Assembly: GCA_019113345.1 (NCBI GenBank)
Contig: DXHQ01000086.1
Span: 1 to 51,550 of the forward strand
Length of the DNA stretch: 51,550 nucleotides
DNA from: Candidatus Faecalibacterium intestinigallinarum
GTDB lineage: Bacteria > Bacillota > Clostridia > Oscillospirales > Ruminococcaceae
Direction: 5' to 3'
Positions 41,771 through 50,675 of this stretch are shown piece after piece (the first letter of the stretch is position 1; each line of letters starts with the position of its first letter). The notes beneath the pieces are model-generated. The model saw nothing but the letters and a program-made list of their open reading frames with translations, was not told the origin of the DNA and searched no databases. Made by a program: the position numbers and the translations under genes.

Positions 41771-41810
41771 AAAAGCCCCCGCATGGCCTTGCCGGCTGTG
41801 CGGGGGTTTT
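41771..41810 (+). terminator. Bidirectional terminator between convergent genes
   Basis: GCCCCCGCA ... TGTGCGGGGG with AAAA before and TTTT after, so it works on both strands. It separates the zinc-ribbon gene from the convergent 102-residue gene. Confidence 0.93.
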
Positions 41811-41819
41811 GCCTTGCCT

Positions 41820-42128
41820 TTAATTCTTGGGGGCGGGGGCCTTTGCGGCGGTGATGGCTTTTTCCAGCCAGATGGAGCCGATGTCCAGCGCGTTGTACAG
41901 CCCGTGCCGCACCGACTGGCGGGCGGTGCGCTCCTTGATGGGCTTGGACAGGTCGGTGGACAGCAGCGTGACCTGCACCTTGTCGGGCATCTCTGCGCCG
42001 TCCACAGGGGCGGTGGACAGGATCTGCAAATAGAGCACGTAGGGGTCGGTCATCCAGCCGTAGTACAGCTCGTTGTCCTTGCGGACGAGGGGCTTGCCTT
42101 TATAGGTCATTTTGGGTTTATAGGACAT
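41820..42128 (-). CDS. Uncharacterised 102-residue protein
   Basis: Start MSYKPKMTYKGKPLVRKDNE with RBS AAAGGGAGG eight bases upstream, own promoter at 42206-42234 and the shared terminator at 41771. The sequence is soluble, alpha-beta in look, with TYKGKPLVRKDNELYYG, a strand-rich YVLYLQILS and an amphipathic C-terminal helix (ALDIGSIWLEKAI). No signal peptide or membrane segment. I do not recognise the family; it looks like a conserved small protein of the lineage. Confidence 0.75.
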   Translation of the reverse strand: MSYKPKMTYKGKPLVRKDNELYYGWMTDPYVLYLQILSTAPVDGAEMPDKVQVTLLSTDLSKPIKERTARQSVRHGLYNALDIGSIWLEKAITAAKAPAPKN

Positions 42129-42205
42129 TCCAAAGCCTCCCTTTGTATATTGTCAGGCCCCGCGCCGCCGTGGCCGCGCAGGACCGGAATAGAAAACTCT
42201 CTCTA

Positions 42206-42234
42206 AGTATAACATAAAAGAAAGAGTATTACAA
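42206..42234 (-). promoter_or_regulatory. Promoter of the 102-residue gene
   Basis: Minus strand TTGTAA (42229-42234), 17-base spacer, TATACT (42206-42211), in an AT-rich patch. Confidence 0.75.
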
Positions 42235-42265
42235 TTCAAAAAACGATGAACGCAGTGAACGCCGA

Positions 42266-42299
42266 AGCCGCCCCGTATTTGCGGCGATACGGGGCGGCT
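42266..42299. other. Perfect 13-bp-arm hairpin in a gene-free stretch
   Basis: AGCCGCCCCGTAT at 42266-42278 and ATACGGGGCGGCT at 42287-42299 around an eight-base loop. No T tract on either strand, so it is not a simple terminator. The gap 42129-42486 holds this hairpin, the promoter at 42206-42234, and a 28-codon frame at 42335 with a good RBS that I do not call. Confidence 0.6.
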
Positions 42300-42486
42300 C
42301 ATTTGCGGTATTCGGTTTGGTATGAGGAGGAATCATGTGTTACAGGGGGCGGTTGCGGCCCCGCCGTTCCTGTGACTATAGGATACCAAAGATTTATACA
42401 CAAACTGTTTTCAATCTATGAATCTTTTGTAAACTGTGACGGGCCTCTCCGGCGCAGCAGCCCTGCACGCAGAAAGGGGAGCAAAC

Positions 42487-45400
42487 TCATTCCGGCGCCT
42501 TCATGCTCTCGACCATGCTGATGCCGCGCACCTGACGGCGCATCATCCGGCAGACCACGACGGTGAACAGCAGCGTCAGCGCCACGCTGAACAGGTAACT
42601 GGTGGGCTCCAGCATACGGATGAACATCATCTGTTCCGACTCGACGGTGCGGATGACAAACTGGTGCAGCGGCGCGCCGATGGCAAGCCCCAGCACCGCG
42701 CCGATGACGCTCAGCAGTTCGATCTCCCGGAAGATATAACGGTAGACCTCCTTGTCGAAGAAGCCCAGCACCTTGATGGTGGCCAGCTCCTTTTTGCGCT
42801 CGCCGATGTTGACGCTGATCAGGTTGTACAGCACCACCGCAGCCAGGGCGGCCGCACAGACGATGATGAGCAGCACCACATAGTTGATGCAGGTGATGGT
42901 GCTGTCGTACATGGCGGCGGAGTCGGCGGTGAAGGAGGTGCCGGACACATAGTTGCAGCCCAGCAGCACGGTGCTCAGGGTCTGGCGTTCGGTGTCGGTC
43001 TCGCAGGCGGTGCGGGCGTAGACGGTGTTGGGCGCCGGGTCGGCCACCAGCCGCGCCAGGGTGTTCTGGGTGACGTAGAGGTAAGCGCCCAGGTAGTTCT
43101 GGGTGATGCCGGTCAGTTTGACCTCCACCCGGCTCCCGTCGGTGCCCTGCACCCAGATGCTGTCCCCGGCCGAGACGCCCAGCAGCTCGGCGGTCTTGGC
43201 GCTGAGCACCACGCTGCCGTCGATGAAGGGCAGCTCGCTGCCGGCGGGGCTGCGGAGGGTGAAGTACTCGCTCACCTTCTGGGGGCCGTCGGCGGCCACC
43301 AGGGTGACGCTCAGCTCATTCGTGCCCTCCTGGTCGGCATAGACCGGGACGGTGCGGGTGTAGAAGGCGCCCCAGCTCTCCACCTCATCCCGGGCGGCCA
43401 GGGTATCGGTCAGGCCGCCGTCCAGGTCCAGGGCCTTGTCGCTGGACAGGGAGATGGTCAGATCGGCCTTCTGGATGACGTCGTACTGGCGGGAGACGAT
43501 CTCGACGATGGAGTCCTGCAGGCCGAAGCCGATCAGCAGCAGAGCGGTGCAGCCCGCCACGCCCAGCACCGTCATGTAAAAGCGCTTTTTGTAGCGGAAC
43601 ATATTGCGGGCGGTGGTCTTTTGCGAAAAGCTCATGTGCCGCCACAGCGGGCCGATCCGCTCGAGGAAGATGCGCTTGCCGGCCGCGGGGGCGCGGGGCA
43701 GCAGCAGGGCGGCCGGCTTCTCCTTGAGGGAGACGCGGCAGGCGGCCAGCGTCGTCAGCCCGACCACCCCGATGCTGACCACGATGCTCAGGGCAGCCAG
43801 CCACGGGGAGACGGTCAGCTTGAAGGTGGGCAGGGAGAACACGGTGGAGTAGGCCCACCAGATGACGCCGGGGATGACGGTAAAGCCCAGCGCCATCCCC
43901 GCCGCGCAGCCCAGCAGGCCGGCGGCGCAACCGTAGACCATGTACTTGGCGGTGATCTCCCGGTCGGTGTAGCCCAGCGCCTTGAAGGTGCCCATCTGGG
44001 TGCGGTTTTCCTCCACCATCCGGGTCATGGTGGTGCTGGCCACCAGGGCCGCCACCAGGAAGAAGAAGATGGGGAAGACCCGCGCGATGGACTCGATGCG
44101 GTCGGCGTTCTGTTCATAGAACACGATGGAGACGATGCTGCCCCGGTCCAGGACATACCATTCGGCCGCGGCGATGTCGTCCACCTGTTCGGCGGCGTCG
44201 TTCAGCTGCCGGCGGGCGTCGGCCAGCTGGGCCTCGGCGTTGGCCTTTTCCTCGGCGAACTGAGCCGCGCCCTCGTTGTACTCGGCCCAGCCCTCGTCCA
44301 GCTGGGCGCGGGCGGCTTCCAGCTGCGCCTCGGCGGCGTCAAAGGCGGTAAAGGCCTCGGCGTTGCCGGTGTTGAGGGCCAGCTGCCCTTCCAGCACCTG
44401 CAGCTTCATCTCCCGCAGGGCGGCCTCCGCCTCGGTTACCAGTTCCTCGTTGGACAGGTCGGGGGAGGAGATCAGCCCCTGGGCGTACATCTGCCGCTTG
44501 CCCTCGTCCAGCTGGGCCTGGTAGTCGGCCAGCTGGTTGTAGGTGGAGTCGTAGAGGGCCTGGGCCCGGGCCAGGATATCCCGCAGCTCAACGTAGTTGA
44601 TGTCGTCCGGCTCGGCCTCTTCGAGGGCGATCTCGGCGTTGTGGAGGATGTCCTCGGCGTAGCCCAGCATGGGGTCGGCCACCCCCTTGAGGGTGACCAG
44701 CTGCTTGATCTGTTCCAGCTGGGCTTCAAATTCCAGCACCTGCCGCTGGGCGTCCACCAGCTGGTCTGCGCCGCTGGCCATGGTGCCGGGCAGGGCGGCC
44801 TTCTGTTCGTCCAGCTGGGCCTTGCCGCTCTGGTATTCGGCTTCGCCCGCGTCCAGCTGGGCTTTGGCGTCGGCCAGCTGGGCTTCGGCCTCAGCCAGCT
44901 GGGCCTGGGCGTCGGCCTCCTGCCGCGCAAACTCGGCCTCGGCGTCGGCCAGCTGGGCCTGGGCGTCGGCGATCAGGCTTTCCCGGCGGGCCTCGGCCCG
45001 GGCCGGCGCGATCTCTTCCAGCCGGGCGGACACCGCGTCTACCGCGGCCTGATACTCGTCCGAGTAGTTGTCATAGGCATCCGCGCCGGCTGCCTTGATG
45101 TAGCAGGCGGCGTAGTAGTCCATCTCGAGGCTGCCGTCCGGGACATAGGCGGCCAGCCCCAGCGCGCCGTTGCCGGCGGTGGTGCTCTCGGTCTCGTTGG
45201 AGAAGTAGAGGGGGTCGGTCACAAAGCCGACCACCGTCAGCTCCTCGGGCCCGAGTCCGTCCACCCCCTCGCCGTCCAGCTCGATGACGTCGCCCAGCCG
45301 CAGACTGCCGGCCGCGCCGGCGTCCAGCACCTGGACGGTGCACTCGCCGGCGGCCTCGGGCATCCGGCCCGACGCCAGAACAAGGCGGTTCATGTTGCTC

Positions 45401-45756
45401 TTTTCGGCCAGGGTGGGGTAGGCCGGCAGCTGCTGGACCCGCACCGCCAGGGTGCTGCCCCCGCGGAAGGAGCCCTCGCAGTCCACCTGCTTGACCGGCA
45501 TGACCGCCTCGACCCCTTCGACGGCGGCGATGGCGGCGATGTCCTCCTCGCTCAGGCCGAGGGTGGAGACCACCCGGATGTCAAAGACGTTCTGGCCGCT
45601 GTACCACGCCTGACCGGCGCGGCGCATCCCGGGGCCCACGCTGAGCAGGCCGGACAGCATCATGACCCCCAGCAGCACGATGCCGAACACCGAGGCAAAG
45701 CGGCTCTTGTTGGCGGCAAGTTCCCGCCACATATTTTTGCGATAGGTCTTTTTCAC
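42487..45756 (-). CDS. FtsX-like ABC transporter permease with extracellular coiled coil
   Basis: 1089 residues from a GTG (45754-45756), seven bases after the ATPase stop; the RBS is weak, suggesting coupling. N-terminal helix after RKNMWRELAANKSRFASV, then a large outer domain. Residues about 230-540 are Ala/Gln/Glu heptads (repeats of AQLADAE type) that predict a long coiled coil. Three helices come at about 570-700 (FPIFFFLVAALVASTTMTRM), a second outer domain, and three helices at about 980-1080 (YVVLLIIVCAAALAAVVLYN). This is the large FtsX/MacB-fold permease of Firmicutes, often linked to lipid, peptide or cell-wall functions. It ends MRRQVRGISMVESMKAPE. Confidence 0.88.
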   Translation of the reverse strand: MKKTYRKNMWRELAANKSRFASVFGIVLLGVMMLSGLLSVGPGMRRAGQAWYSGQNVFDIRVVSTLGLSEEDIAAIAAVEGVEAVMPVKQVDCEGSFRGGSTLAVRVQQLPAYPTLAEKSNMNRLVLASGRMPEAAGECTVQVLDAGAAGSLRLGDVIELDGEGVDGLGPEELTVVGFVTDPLYFSNETESTTAGNGALGLAAYVPDGSLEMDYYAACYIKAAGADAYDNYSDEYQAAVDAVSARLEEIAPARAEARRESLIADAQAQLADAEAEFARQEADAQAQLAEAEAQLADAKAQLDAGEAEYQSGKAQLDEQKAALPGTMASGADQLVDAQRQVLEFEAQLEQIKQLVTLKGVADPMLGYAEDILHNAEIALEEAEPDDINYVELRDILARAQALYDSTYNQLADYQAQLDEGKRQMYAQGLISSPDLSNEELVTEAEAALREMKLQVLEGQLALNTGNAEAFTAFDAAEAQLEAARAQLDEGWAEYNEGAAQFAEEKANAEAQLADARRQLNDAAEQVDDIAAAEWYVLDRGSIVSIVFYEQNADRIESIARVFPIFFFLVAALVASTTMTRMVEENRTQMGTFKALGYTDREITAKYMVYGCAAGLLGCAAGMALGFTVIPGVIWWAYSTVFSLPTFKLTVSPWLAALSIVVSIGVVGLTTLAACRVSLKEKPAALLLPRAPAAGKRIFLERIGPLWRHMSFSQKTTARNMFRYKKRFYMTVLGVAGCTALLLIGFGLQDSIVEIVSRQYDVIQKADLTISLSSDKALDLDGGLTDTLAARDEVESWGAFYTRTVPVYADQEGTNELSVTLVAADGPQKVSEYFTLRSPAGSELPFIDGSVVLSAKTAELLGVSAGDSIWVQGTDGSRVEVKLTGITQNYLGAYLYVTQNTLARLVADPAPNTVYARTACETDTERQTLSTVLLGCNYVSGTSFTADSAAMYDSTITCINYVVLLIIVCAAALAAVVLYNLISVNIGERKKELATIKVLGFFDKEVYRYIFREIELLSVIGAVLGLAIGAPLHQFVIRTVESEQMMFIRMLEPTSYLFSVALTLLFTVVVCRMMRRQVRGISMVESMKAPE

Positions 45757-45762
45757 TGCTGC

Positions 45763-46470
45763 TCACCACTCGATCTCTTCCACCGGGACGGGGTGTTCGT
45801 TCACCTCGTTCGAGATGATCTGGCCGCTGCGCACCTGGACGATCCGGTCGGCCATGCCGGTCAGCGCCGAATTGTGGGTGATGACGATGACGGTGCGCCC
45901 CGTTTTGCGGCAGGTGTCCTGCAGCAGGGCCAGCACCGACTTGCCGGTCTTGTAGTCCAGCGCGCCGGTGGGCTCATCGCAGAGCAGGATCTTGGGGTTT
46001 TTGGCCAGCGCCCGCGCGATGGCCACCCGCTGCTGCTCGCCGCCCGACAGCTGCGCCGGGAAGTTGTTCAGCCGCTGCCCCAGCCCGACGCTGCGCAGGG
46101 TCTCGGCGGGGTCGAGGGGGTTCTTGCAGATCTCGATGGCCAGCTCGACGTTTTCGAGGGCGGTCAAATTCTGCACCAGGTTATAGAACTGGAACACGAA
46201 CCCCACATCGTACCGCCGGTAGGCGGTCAGCTCCTTTTCGTCGAAGCGGCTGACCTCGGCCCTATCCAGCACGATGCGGCCCTCGTCGCAGCGGTCCATC
46301 CCGCCCAGCATATTCAGCAGGGTGGTCTTGCCCGCGCCGGACGGCCCGACGATGATGCAGAACTCCCCCTTGTTGACATGGAAGGTCATGTGGTCGGCCG
46401 CGGCCACCCGGACGCTGCCGGTCTGGTAATACTTCGACACGTCGGTAAAGCTGACAAAGGGCTCATCCAT
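45763..46470 (-). CDS. ABC transporter ATPase (MacB/LolD type)
   Basis: 235 residues. Walker [18 protein letters not shown]-loop FVFQFYNLV, signature [15 protein letters not shown], Walker [13 protein letters not shown], switch His in VITHNS. MacB-type ATPases partner FtsX-fold permeases, and the permease gene follows by seven bases. The RBS AAGGTGG lies eight bases before ATG. Such pairs are often mechanotransmission machines and not pumps of small solutes. Confidence 0.93.
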   Translation of the reverse strand: MDEPFVSFTDVSKYYQTGSVRVAAADHMTFHVNKGEFCIIVGPSGAGKTTLLNMLGGMDRCDEGRIVLDRAEVSRFDEKELTAYRRYDVGFVFQFYNLVQNLTALENVELAIEICKNPLDPAETLRSVGLGQRLNNFPAQLSGGEQQRVAIARALAKNPKILLCDEPTGALDYKTGKSVLALLQDTCRKTGRTVIVITHNSALTGMADRIVQVRSGQIISNEVNEHPVPVEEIEW

Positions 46471-46644
46471 AGAAAACCACCTTCACTTTCCTTCAATTTT
46501 TTGAGCTTTTGCGCACAGGCACGCAATTCTACTCTATACACTATAATAGTACAACAAACTGGCCACTTCTTGCAAGAAGAAAGAGATTGTTTTAATGCAA
46601 ACTTTACAAATTTTCTGTTTTTGCCGGCAAGCCCTGCCCGCCGC

Positions 46645-46687
46645 AAGAAAAAAGTCCGTCCGGAAAGGTATACCTTTCCGGACGGAC
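46645..46687 (-). terminator. Perfect palindromic terminator (candidate attenuator) before the MacB/FtsX genes
   Basis: 46654-46687 is a perfect 34-base palindrome (two 17-base arms, GTCCGTCCGGAAAGGTA and its complement). On the minus strand it is followed by TTTTTTCTT. It lies between a minus-strand promoter (46712-46740) and the ATPase gene, so it would stop most transcripts about 60 nt after the start unless read through. Confidence 0.75.
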
Positions 46688-46711
46688 CAAACAGTCAAAT
46701 TTCTGGCCCAA

Positions 46712-46740
46712 ATTATAGCATAAAATCGTCAATCACGCAA
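46712..46740 (-). promoter_or_regulatory. Promoter upstream of the palindromic terminator
   Basis: Minus strand TTGCGT (46735-46740), 17-base spacer, exact TATAAT (46712-46717). Predicted start near 46705, directed at the ATPase-permease operon through the palindrome. Confidence 0.65.
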
Positions 46741-46775
46741 CATAAGTTTTACAGTGCCCACATCAAAACGGGGCA

Positions 46776-46798
46776 TCCGGAAAGGTATACTTTTCGGA
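46776..46798. repeat. Second, imperfect copy of the palindrome core
   Basis: TCCGGAAAGGTATAC is identical to the core of the palindrome at 46654-46687; the right half is degraded (TTTTCGGA). The two copies lie 122 bases apart on either side of the minus-strand promoter, a layout compatible with regulator binding sites. Confidence 0.6.
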
Positions 46799-46831
46799 AC
46801 GCAGGGCAAACGTTGCAGCTGGGGTGATGAA

Positions 46832-47098
46832 ATGAACGTGGAAATGTCGCTTTTGGAGTATCTGGCCTATCGGGCAGGCTGCAGGTGGCTCAGCGACCTG
46901 CACTGTCTGGATGGCTGCCAGCGCATCCGCCTGCATCACGTGCTGGAACAGCTGCCGCCGGAGGCTGCGCCGCTGCGGGAGTGGAATGATGCGGTGACCT
47001 ATCTGACCGGGCGGCAGCCCGCCGCCACCGCCGCTGCCGCGCGGCAGGCGCTGCTGGATTCGCTGCGCCGGGATGCTGGCGGCGCGGGGCCTGACTGA
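46832..47098 (+). CDS. Uncharacterised 88-residue protein
   Basis: From the ATG at 46832 (weak GGGGTGA RBS) the protein begins MNVEMSLLEYLAYRAGCRWL. It is compact and helical, with Cys at 17 and two more nearby (LHCLDGCQRI), then LHHVLEQLPPEAAPLREWNDAV and an Ala/Arg-rich C-terminal helix. No membrane segment. Upstream frame extension to 46754 runs through the palindrome repeat and is not used. Family not recognised. Confidence 0.6.
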   Translation: MNVEMSLLEYLAYRAGCRWLSDLHCLDGCQRIRLHHVLEQLPPEAAPLREWNDAVTYLTGRQPAATAAAARQALLDSLRRDAGGAGPD

Positions 47099-47161
47099 CG
47101 GCAGAAAACCCCGCTGTCTGTGCTTTGTGTGCGCCGACTTCGTCACAGCTGAAAAAAGTTC

Positions 47162-47190
47162 TTGACTTCATCGACGCAGCATGGTACAAT
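47162..47190 (+). promoter_or_regulatory. Promoter of the leucine operon
   Basis: TTGACT (47162-47167), 17-base spacer, TACAAT (47185-47190), immediately before the T-box leader. Confidence 0.88.
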
Positions 47191-47196
47191 AAGTCC

Positions 47197-47506
47197 AGTT
47201 TTTACAGACGTACATGCGTTGACGGGGAGAAATCGGATGATTTCCCGCTTGCAGAGAGCCGCCGGGTGGTGCGAGGCGGCGCGGGCGCTTCCGGCTACTG
47301 GCCCCTGAGCAGCAGAGCTGAACGGCCATTCCCCAGTAGGCTTTGACGGACGCCCACCGTTACAGGGGCAGCGATTCGCGCTTTGTGCTGATCGTGTCGA
47401 GTGGCCGCATCATCTGCGGCAAAGAGAGTGGTACCACGGGCCGCCTTGTAGGAATTTACGGGCTCTCGTCTCTCAGGGCTTTTCGCCTTGAAAGACGAGG
47501 GCCTTT
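47197..47506 (+). promoter_or_regulatory. T-box riboswitch leader (leucine, probable CUG specifier)
   Basis: The Stem I start GACGGGGAGAAAT and the AGAGAGCC ... GGTGGTG features are present. The T-box core AGAGTGGTACCACGG lies at 47425-47439. It is followed by an intrinsic terminator at about 47461-47506 (TCTCGTCT ... AGACGAGG stem, then CCTTTTC). Aligning the region before CCCTGAGCAG with known T-boxes puts CTG (47298-47300) as the specifier, a Leu codon, although CTA (47295-47297) is adjacent. Uncharged tRNA-Leu would pair with the T-box and let transcription into leuACDB proceed. Confidence 0.93.
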
Positions 47507-47511
47507 TCGTA

Positions 47512-47685
47512 TGCCTCTAGGGGGACCCATTTCTGCCCGCATACGCGGGTCAGAAATTCCTCCCCCTAGTGTCCCCCGGGGACAAAATTTCCCGGCGAAC
47601 CGCGCACGCACCTTTGGCGCGCACACTCTCGCCGGAAAATTTCCCTGAAGGTGTTGCATCTGACGCGCATGTCGCCAGATGCAAC
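47512..47685 (+). repeat. Structured ~180-nt element, family B, copy 2
   Basis: Stem I is CTAGGGGG ... CCCCCTAG with inner ATTTCTG-CCCGC ... GCGGG-TCAGAAAT. Stem II is AAATTTCCCGGCGA ... TCGCCGGAAAATTT, with the unchanged ACCGCGCAC and GCACACTCT motifs inside. Stem III is a perfect GTTGCATCTG ... CAGATGCAAC around CGCGCATGTCG. All three stems differ from copy 1 (6586-6766) by paired changes. It lies between the T-box terminator and the leuA RBS, so it is part of the leuA leader RNA. Confidence 0.7.
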
Positions 47686-47735
47686 GTGCATGTTGTCAGC
47701 TTCAATGTAGAACGCATGTTTAGGAGGAAACGAAC

Positions 47736-49388
47736 ATGATGGACGCCACCAAGTACGCACCCGGATATTACCCCGCACCCGCCGGCTATGACAGCTGGGT
47801 CAAGAAGGATCACATCGAAACAGCCCCCGCCTTTTGCAGCGTCGACCTGCGCGACGGCAACCAGGCGCTGATCGTCCCCATGAGCCTGGAAGAAAAGATC
47901 GAGTTCTTCAAGATGCTGGTCCGGATCGGCTTTAAGGAGATCGAGGTCGGCTTCCCGGCTGCCAGCGAGACCGAGTACGAGTTTCTGCGGGTGCTGATCG
48001 AGCAGAATATGATCCCCGAGGACGTCACCGTCCAGGTGCTGACCCAGTGCCGCGACCACATCATCCGCCGCACCTTCGAGGCAGTCAAGGGCGCGCCCCG
48101 CGCCGTCATCCACTTCTACAACTCCACCTCGGTGGCCCAGCGGGAGCAGGTCTTCCACAAGTCCAAGGAGGAGATCAAGCAGATCGCCACCGACGGCGCC
48201 AAGCTGGTCAAGCAGCTCAGCGAGGAGTACGAGGGCAACTTCCTGTTTGAGTACAGCCCCGAGAGCTTTACCGGCACCGAGCCGGACTATGCGCTGGAAG
48301 TCTGCAACGCCGTCATCGACATCATGCAGCCCACCCCCGACCGGCCCATGATCATCAACCTGCCGGTCACCGTCGAGATGAGTATGCCCCACGTCTACGC
48401 CAGCCAGATCGAGTACTGCTCGGCCAACCTCCACAGCCGGGACAGCGTCATCCTCTCCACCCACCCCCACAACGACCGCGGCACCGGCGTCGCCTGCGCC
48501 GAGCTGGCCGTCCTGGCCGGCGCGCAGCGGATCGAATGCTGCCTGTTCGGCAACGGCGAGAGGACCGGCAACGTGGACGCCGTCACCCTGGCCATGAATA
48601 TGTACAGCCACGGCGTCGACCCCAAGCTGGACTTCTCCGATATGCCCGCCATCTGCGAGCTGTACGAGCGGGTCACCCGGATGCACGTCTACGAGCGCAC
48701 CCCCTACGCCGGGCAGCTGGTCTTTGCCGCCTTCTCGGGCAGCCATCAGGACGCCATCGCCAAGGGGATGGCCTACCGCAAGGCCACCGGCGAGCACCGC
48801 TGGACCTGCCCCTATATCCCCGTCGACCCCCACGACATCGGCCGCACCTACGACGCCGACGTCATCCGGATCAACAGCCAGAGCGGCAAGGGCGGCATCG
48901 GCTTTGTGCTGGAGCAGAACTACGGCTACAACCTGCCCGCCAAGATGCGGGAGGACCTGGGCTACAAGGTCAAGGCCGTCTCCGACCACAGCCACAAGGA
49001 GCTCTCGGCCTCCGAGGTCTGCCGCATCTTTGAGCAGGAGTACCTCAATAAGCAGAAGCCCTTCAACGTCGCCGAGGCCCACTTCATCCAGAAGAGCGGC
49101 ATCACCGCGTCGGTCACCCTCGAGATGAACGGCGCCACCCGCGAGGTGGTGGCCATCGGCAACGGCCGTCTGGACGCCGTCGCCAACGCCATCCAGACCG
49201 CCACCGGGATGGACTTCCACCTCGAGCAGTACGCCGAGCACAGCCTGGACGGCGGCTCGACCTCCCGCGCAGCCTCTTATGTGGGCCTGGTCTGGGGCGA
49301 CGGCACCGCCACCTGGGGCGCCGGCACCGACACCGACATCATCGTGGCCGGCATCCGCGCGCTTGTTTCGGCCATCAACAATAAGTAA
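47736..49388 (+). CDS. leuA: 2-isopropylmalate synthase
   Basis: 550 residues from the ATG at 47736; TAGGAGGA is eight bases upstream. Catalytic [12 protein letters not shown] (Arg39, Asp40), metal ligands [10 protein letters not shown], and a C-terminal regulatory domain (about 420-550, [20 protein letters not shown]) where leucine normally inhibits. Length and the [14 protein letters not shown] start place it in the long LeuA type, as in actinobacteria and fungi. It condenses acetyl-CoA with 2-ketoisovalerate, the first committed leucine step. First gene of leuACDB. Confidence 0.95.
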   Translation: MMDATKYAPGYYPAPAGYDSWVKKDHIETAPAFCSVDLRDGNQALIVPMSLEEKIEFFKMLVRIGFKEIEVGFPAASETEYEFLRVLIEQNMIPEDVTVQVLTQCRDHIIRRTFEAVKGAPRAVIHFYNSTSVAQREQVFHKSKEEIKQIATDGAKLVKQLSEEYEGNFLFEYSPESFTGTEPDYALEVCNAVIDIMQPTPDRPMIINLPVTVEMSMPHVYASQIEYCSANLHSRDSVILSTHPHNDRGTGVACAELAVLAGAQRIECCLFGNGERTGNVDAVTLAMNMYSHGVDPKLDFSDMPAICELYERVTRMHVYERTPYAGQLVFAAFSGSHQDAIAKGMAYRKATGEHRWTCPYIPVDPHDIGRTYDADVIRINSQSGKGGIGFVLEQNYGYNLPAKMREDLGYKVKAVSDHSHKELSASEVCRIFEQEYLNKQKPFNVAEAHFIQKSGITASVTLEMNGATREVVAIGNGRLDAVANAIQTATGMDFHLEQYAEHSLDGGSTSRAASYVGLVWGDGTATWGAGTDTDIIVAGIRALVSAINNK

Positions 49389-49399
49389 GGAGCACCACC

Positions 49400-50659
49400 A
49401 TGGGAATGACACTGACACAGAAGATCCTCGCCCACCACGCCGGCCTCGATGAGGTCAAGGCCGGTCAGCTCATCAACGCCAAACTGGACATCGTCCTGGG
49501 CAACGACATCACCACCCCGGTGGCCATCAACGAGTTCGAGAAGGCCGGCTTCAACGGCGTCTTTGACCGGGAGCGGGTCGCCATCGTCCTCGACCATTTT
49601 GTCCCCAACAAGGACATCAAGAGCGCCACCCAGTCCAAGCAGTGCCGGCAGTTTGCCGATAAGTACGACATCCTCAACTTCTACGACGTCGGCCAGATGG
49701 GCATCGAGCACGCCCTGCTGCCCGAAAAGGGCATCGTCACCGCCGGCGACTGCGTCATCGGCGCCGACAGCCACACCTGCACCTACGGCGCGCTGGGCGC
49801 CTTCTCCACCGGCGTCGGCTCCACCGATATGGCCGCCGGCATGGCCACCGGCATGGCCTGGTTCAAGGTGCCGGCCGCCATCCGCTTTGTCCTCACCGGC
49901 AGCCTGCCCGAGCGGGTCTCGGGCAAGGACCTGATCCTCTCCATCATCGGGATGATCGGGGTGGACGGCGCGCTGTACAAGTCGATGGAGTTCACCGGCC
50001 CGGGGGTGGCCTCCCTCTCGATGGACGACCGGCTCTGCGTCTGCAACATGGCCATCGAGGCCGGCGCCAAGAACGGCATCTTCCCGGTGGACGAGGTGAC
50101 CAAAGCCTACCTCGCCGGCCGCAGCCAGCGCACGCCGGTCTACTACGAGGCCGACCCCGACGCCGTCTATGAAAAGACCATCGAGATCGACCTGTCCAGC
50201 CTGGTGCCGACCGTCAGCTACCCCCACCTGCCCGAGAACACCCACCCCGCGGCCGAGGGCGGCAGCATCAAGATCGACCAGGTGGTGATCGGCAGCTGCA
50301 CCAACGGCCGCCTCGAGGACATGGAGGCCGCCTACCACATCCTGAAGGGGAAACACATCGCCAAGGGGGTCCGGGGCATCATCATCCCCGCCACCATGGC
50401 CGTTTATAAGGAGTGCATCCGCCGCGGGTGGACCGAAGCCTTCATCGACGCGGGCTGCATCGTCTCCACCCCCACCTGCGGCCCCTGCCTGGGCGGTTAC
50501 ATGGGCATTCTGGCCGAGGGCGAGCGGTGCGTTTCCACCACCAACCGCAACTTTGTGGGCCGGATGGGCCACGTCAAGAGCGAGGTCTACCTGGCCAGCC
50601 CGGCCACCGCGGCGGCCAGCGCCCTCACCGGCTGCATCACCGACCCCCGCACCGTGTAA
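49400..50659 (+). CDS. leuC: 3-isopropylmalate dehydratase large subunit
   Basis: 419 residues, the shorter LeuC/AksD-like type. The 4Fe-4S ligands are Cys300 (VIGSCTNGR), Cys360 and Cys363 (PTCGPCLGG). [12 protein letters not shown] and [15 protein letters not shown] are further aconitase-family motifs. AAGGAG lies before ATG. With LeuD it isomerises 2- to 3-isopropylmalate. Confidence 0.96.
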   Translation: MGMTLTQKILAHHAGLDEVKAGQLINAKLDIVLGNDITTPVAINEFEKAGFNGVFDRERVAIVLDHFVPNKDIKSATQSKQCRQFADKYDILNFYDVGQMGIEHALLPEKGIVTAGDCVIGADSHTCTYGALGAFSTGVGSTDMAAGMATGMAWFKVPAAIRFVLTGSLPERVSGKDLILSIIGMIGVDGALYKSMEFTGPGVASLSMDDRLCVCNMAIEAGAKNGIFPVDEVTKAYLAGRSQRTPVYYEADPDAVYEKTIEIDLSSLVPTVSYPHLPENTHPAAEGGSIKIDQVVIGSCTNGRLEDMEAAYHILKGKHIAKGVRGIIIPATMAVYKECIRRGWTEAFIDAGCIVSTPTCGPCLGGYMGILAEGERCVSTTNRNFVGRMGHVKSEVYLASPATAAASALTGCITDPRTV

Positions 50660-50675
50660 AAGGAGGAGAACTGCC

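Noticed and set aside
42335-42421. 28-codon frame with a good RBS (GAGGAGGAATC before ATG)
   Set aside because: The peptide is Arg-rich without a hydrophobic or conserved look, and no promoter or terminator is clear. Not enough to call a gene.
42436-46827. Plus-strand frame of about 1460 codons opposite the MacB/FtsX genes
   Set aside because: It mirrors two well-supported genes, has no RBS, and its product is His/Gly/Val/Leu-biased noise.
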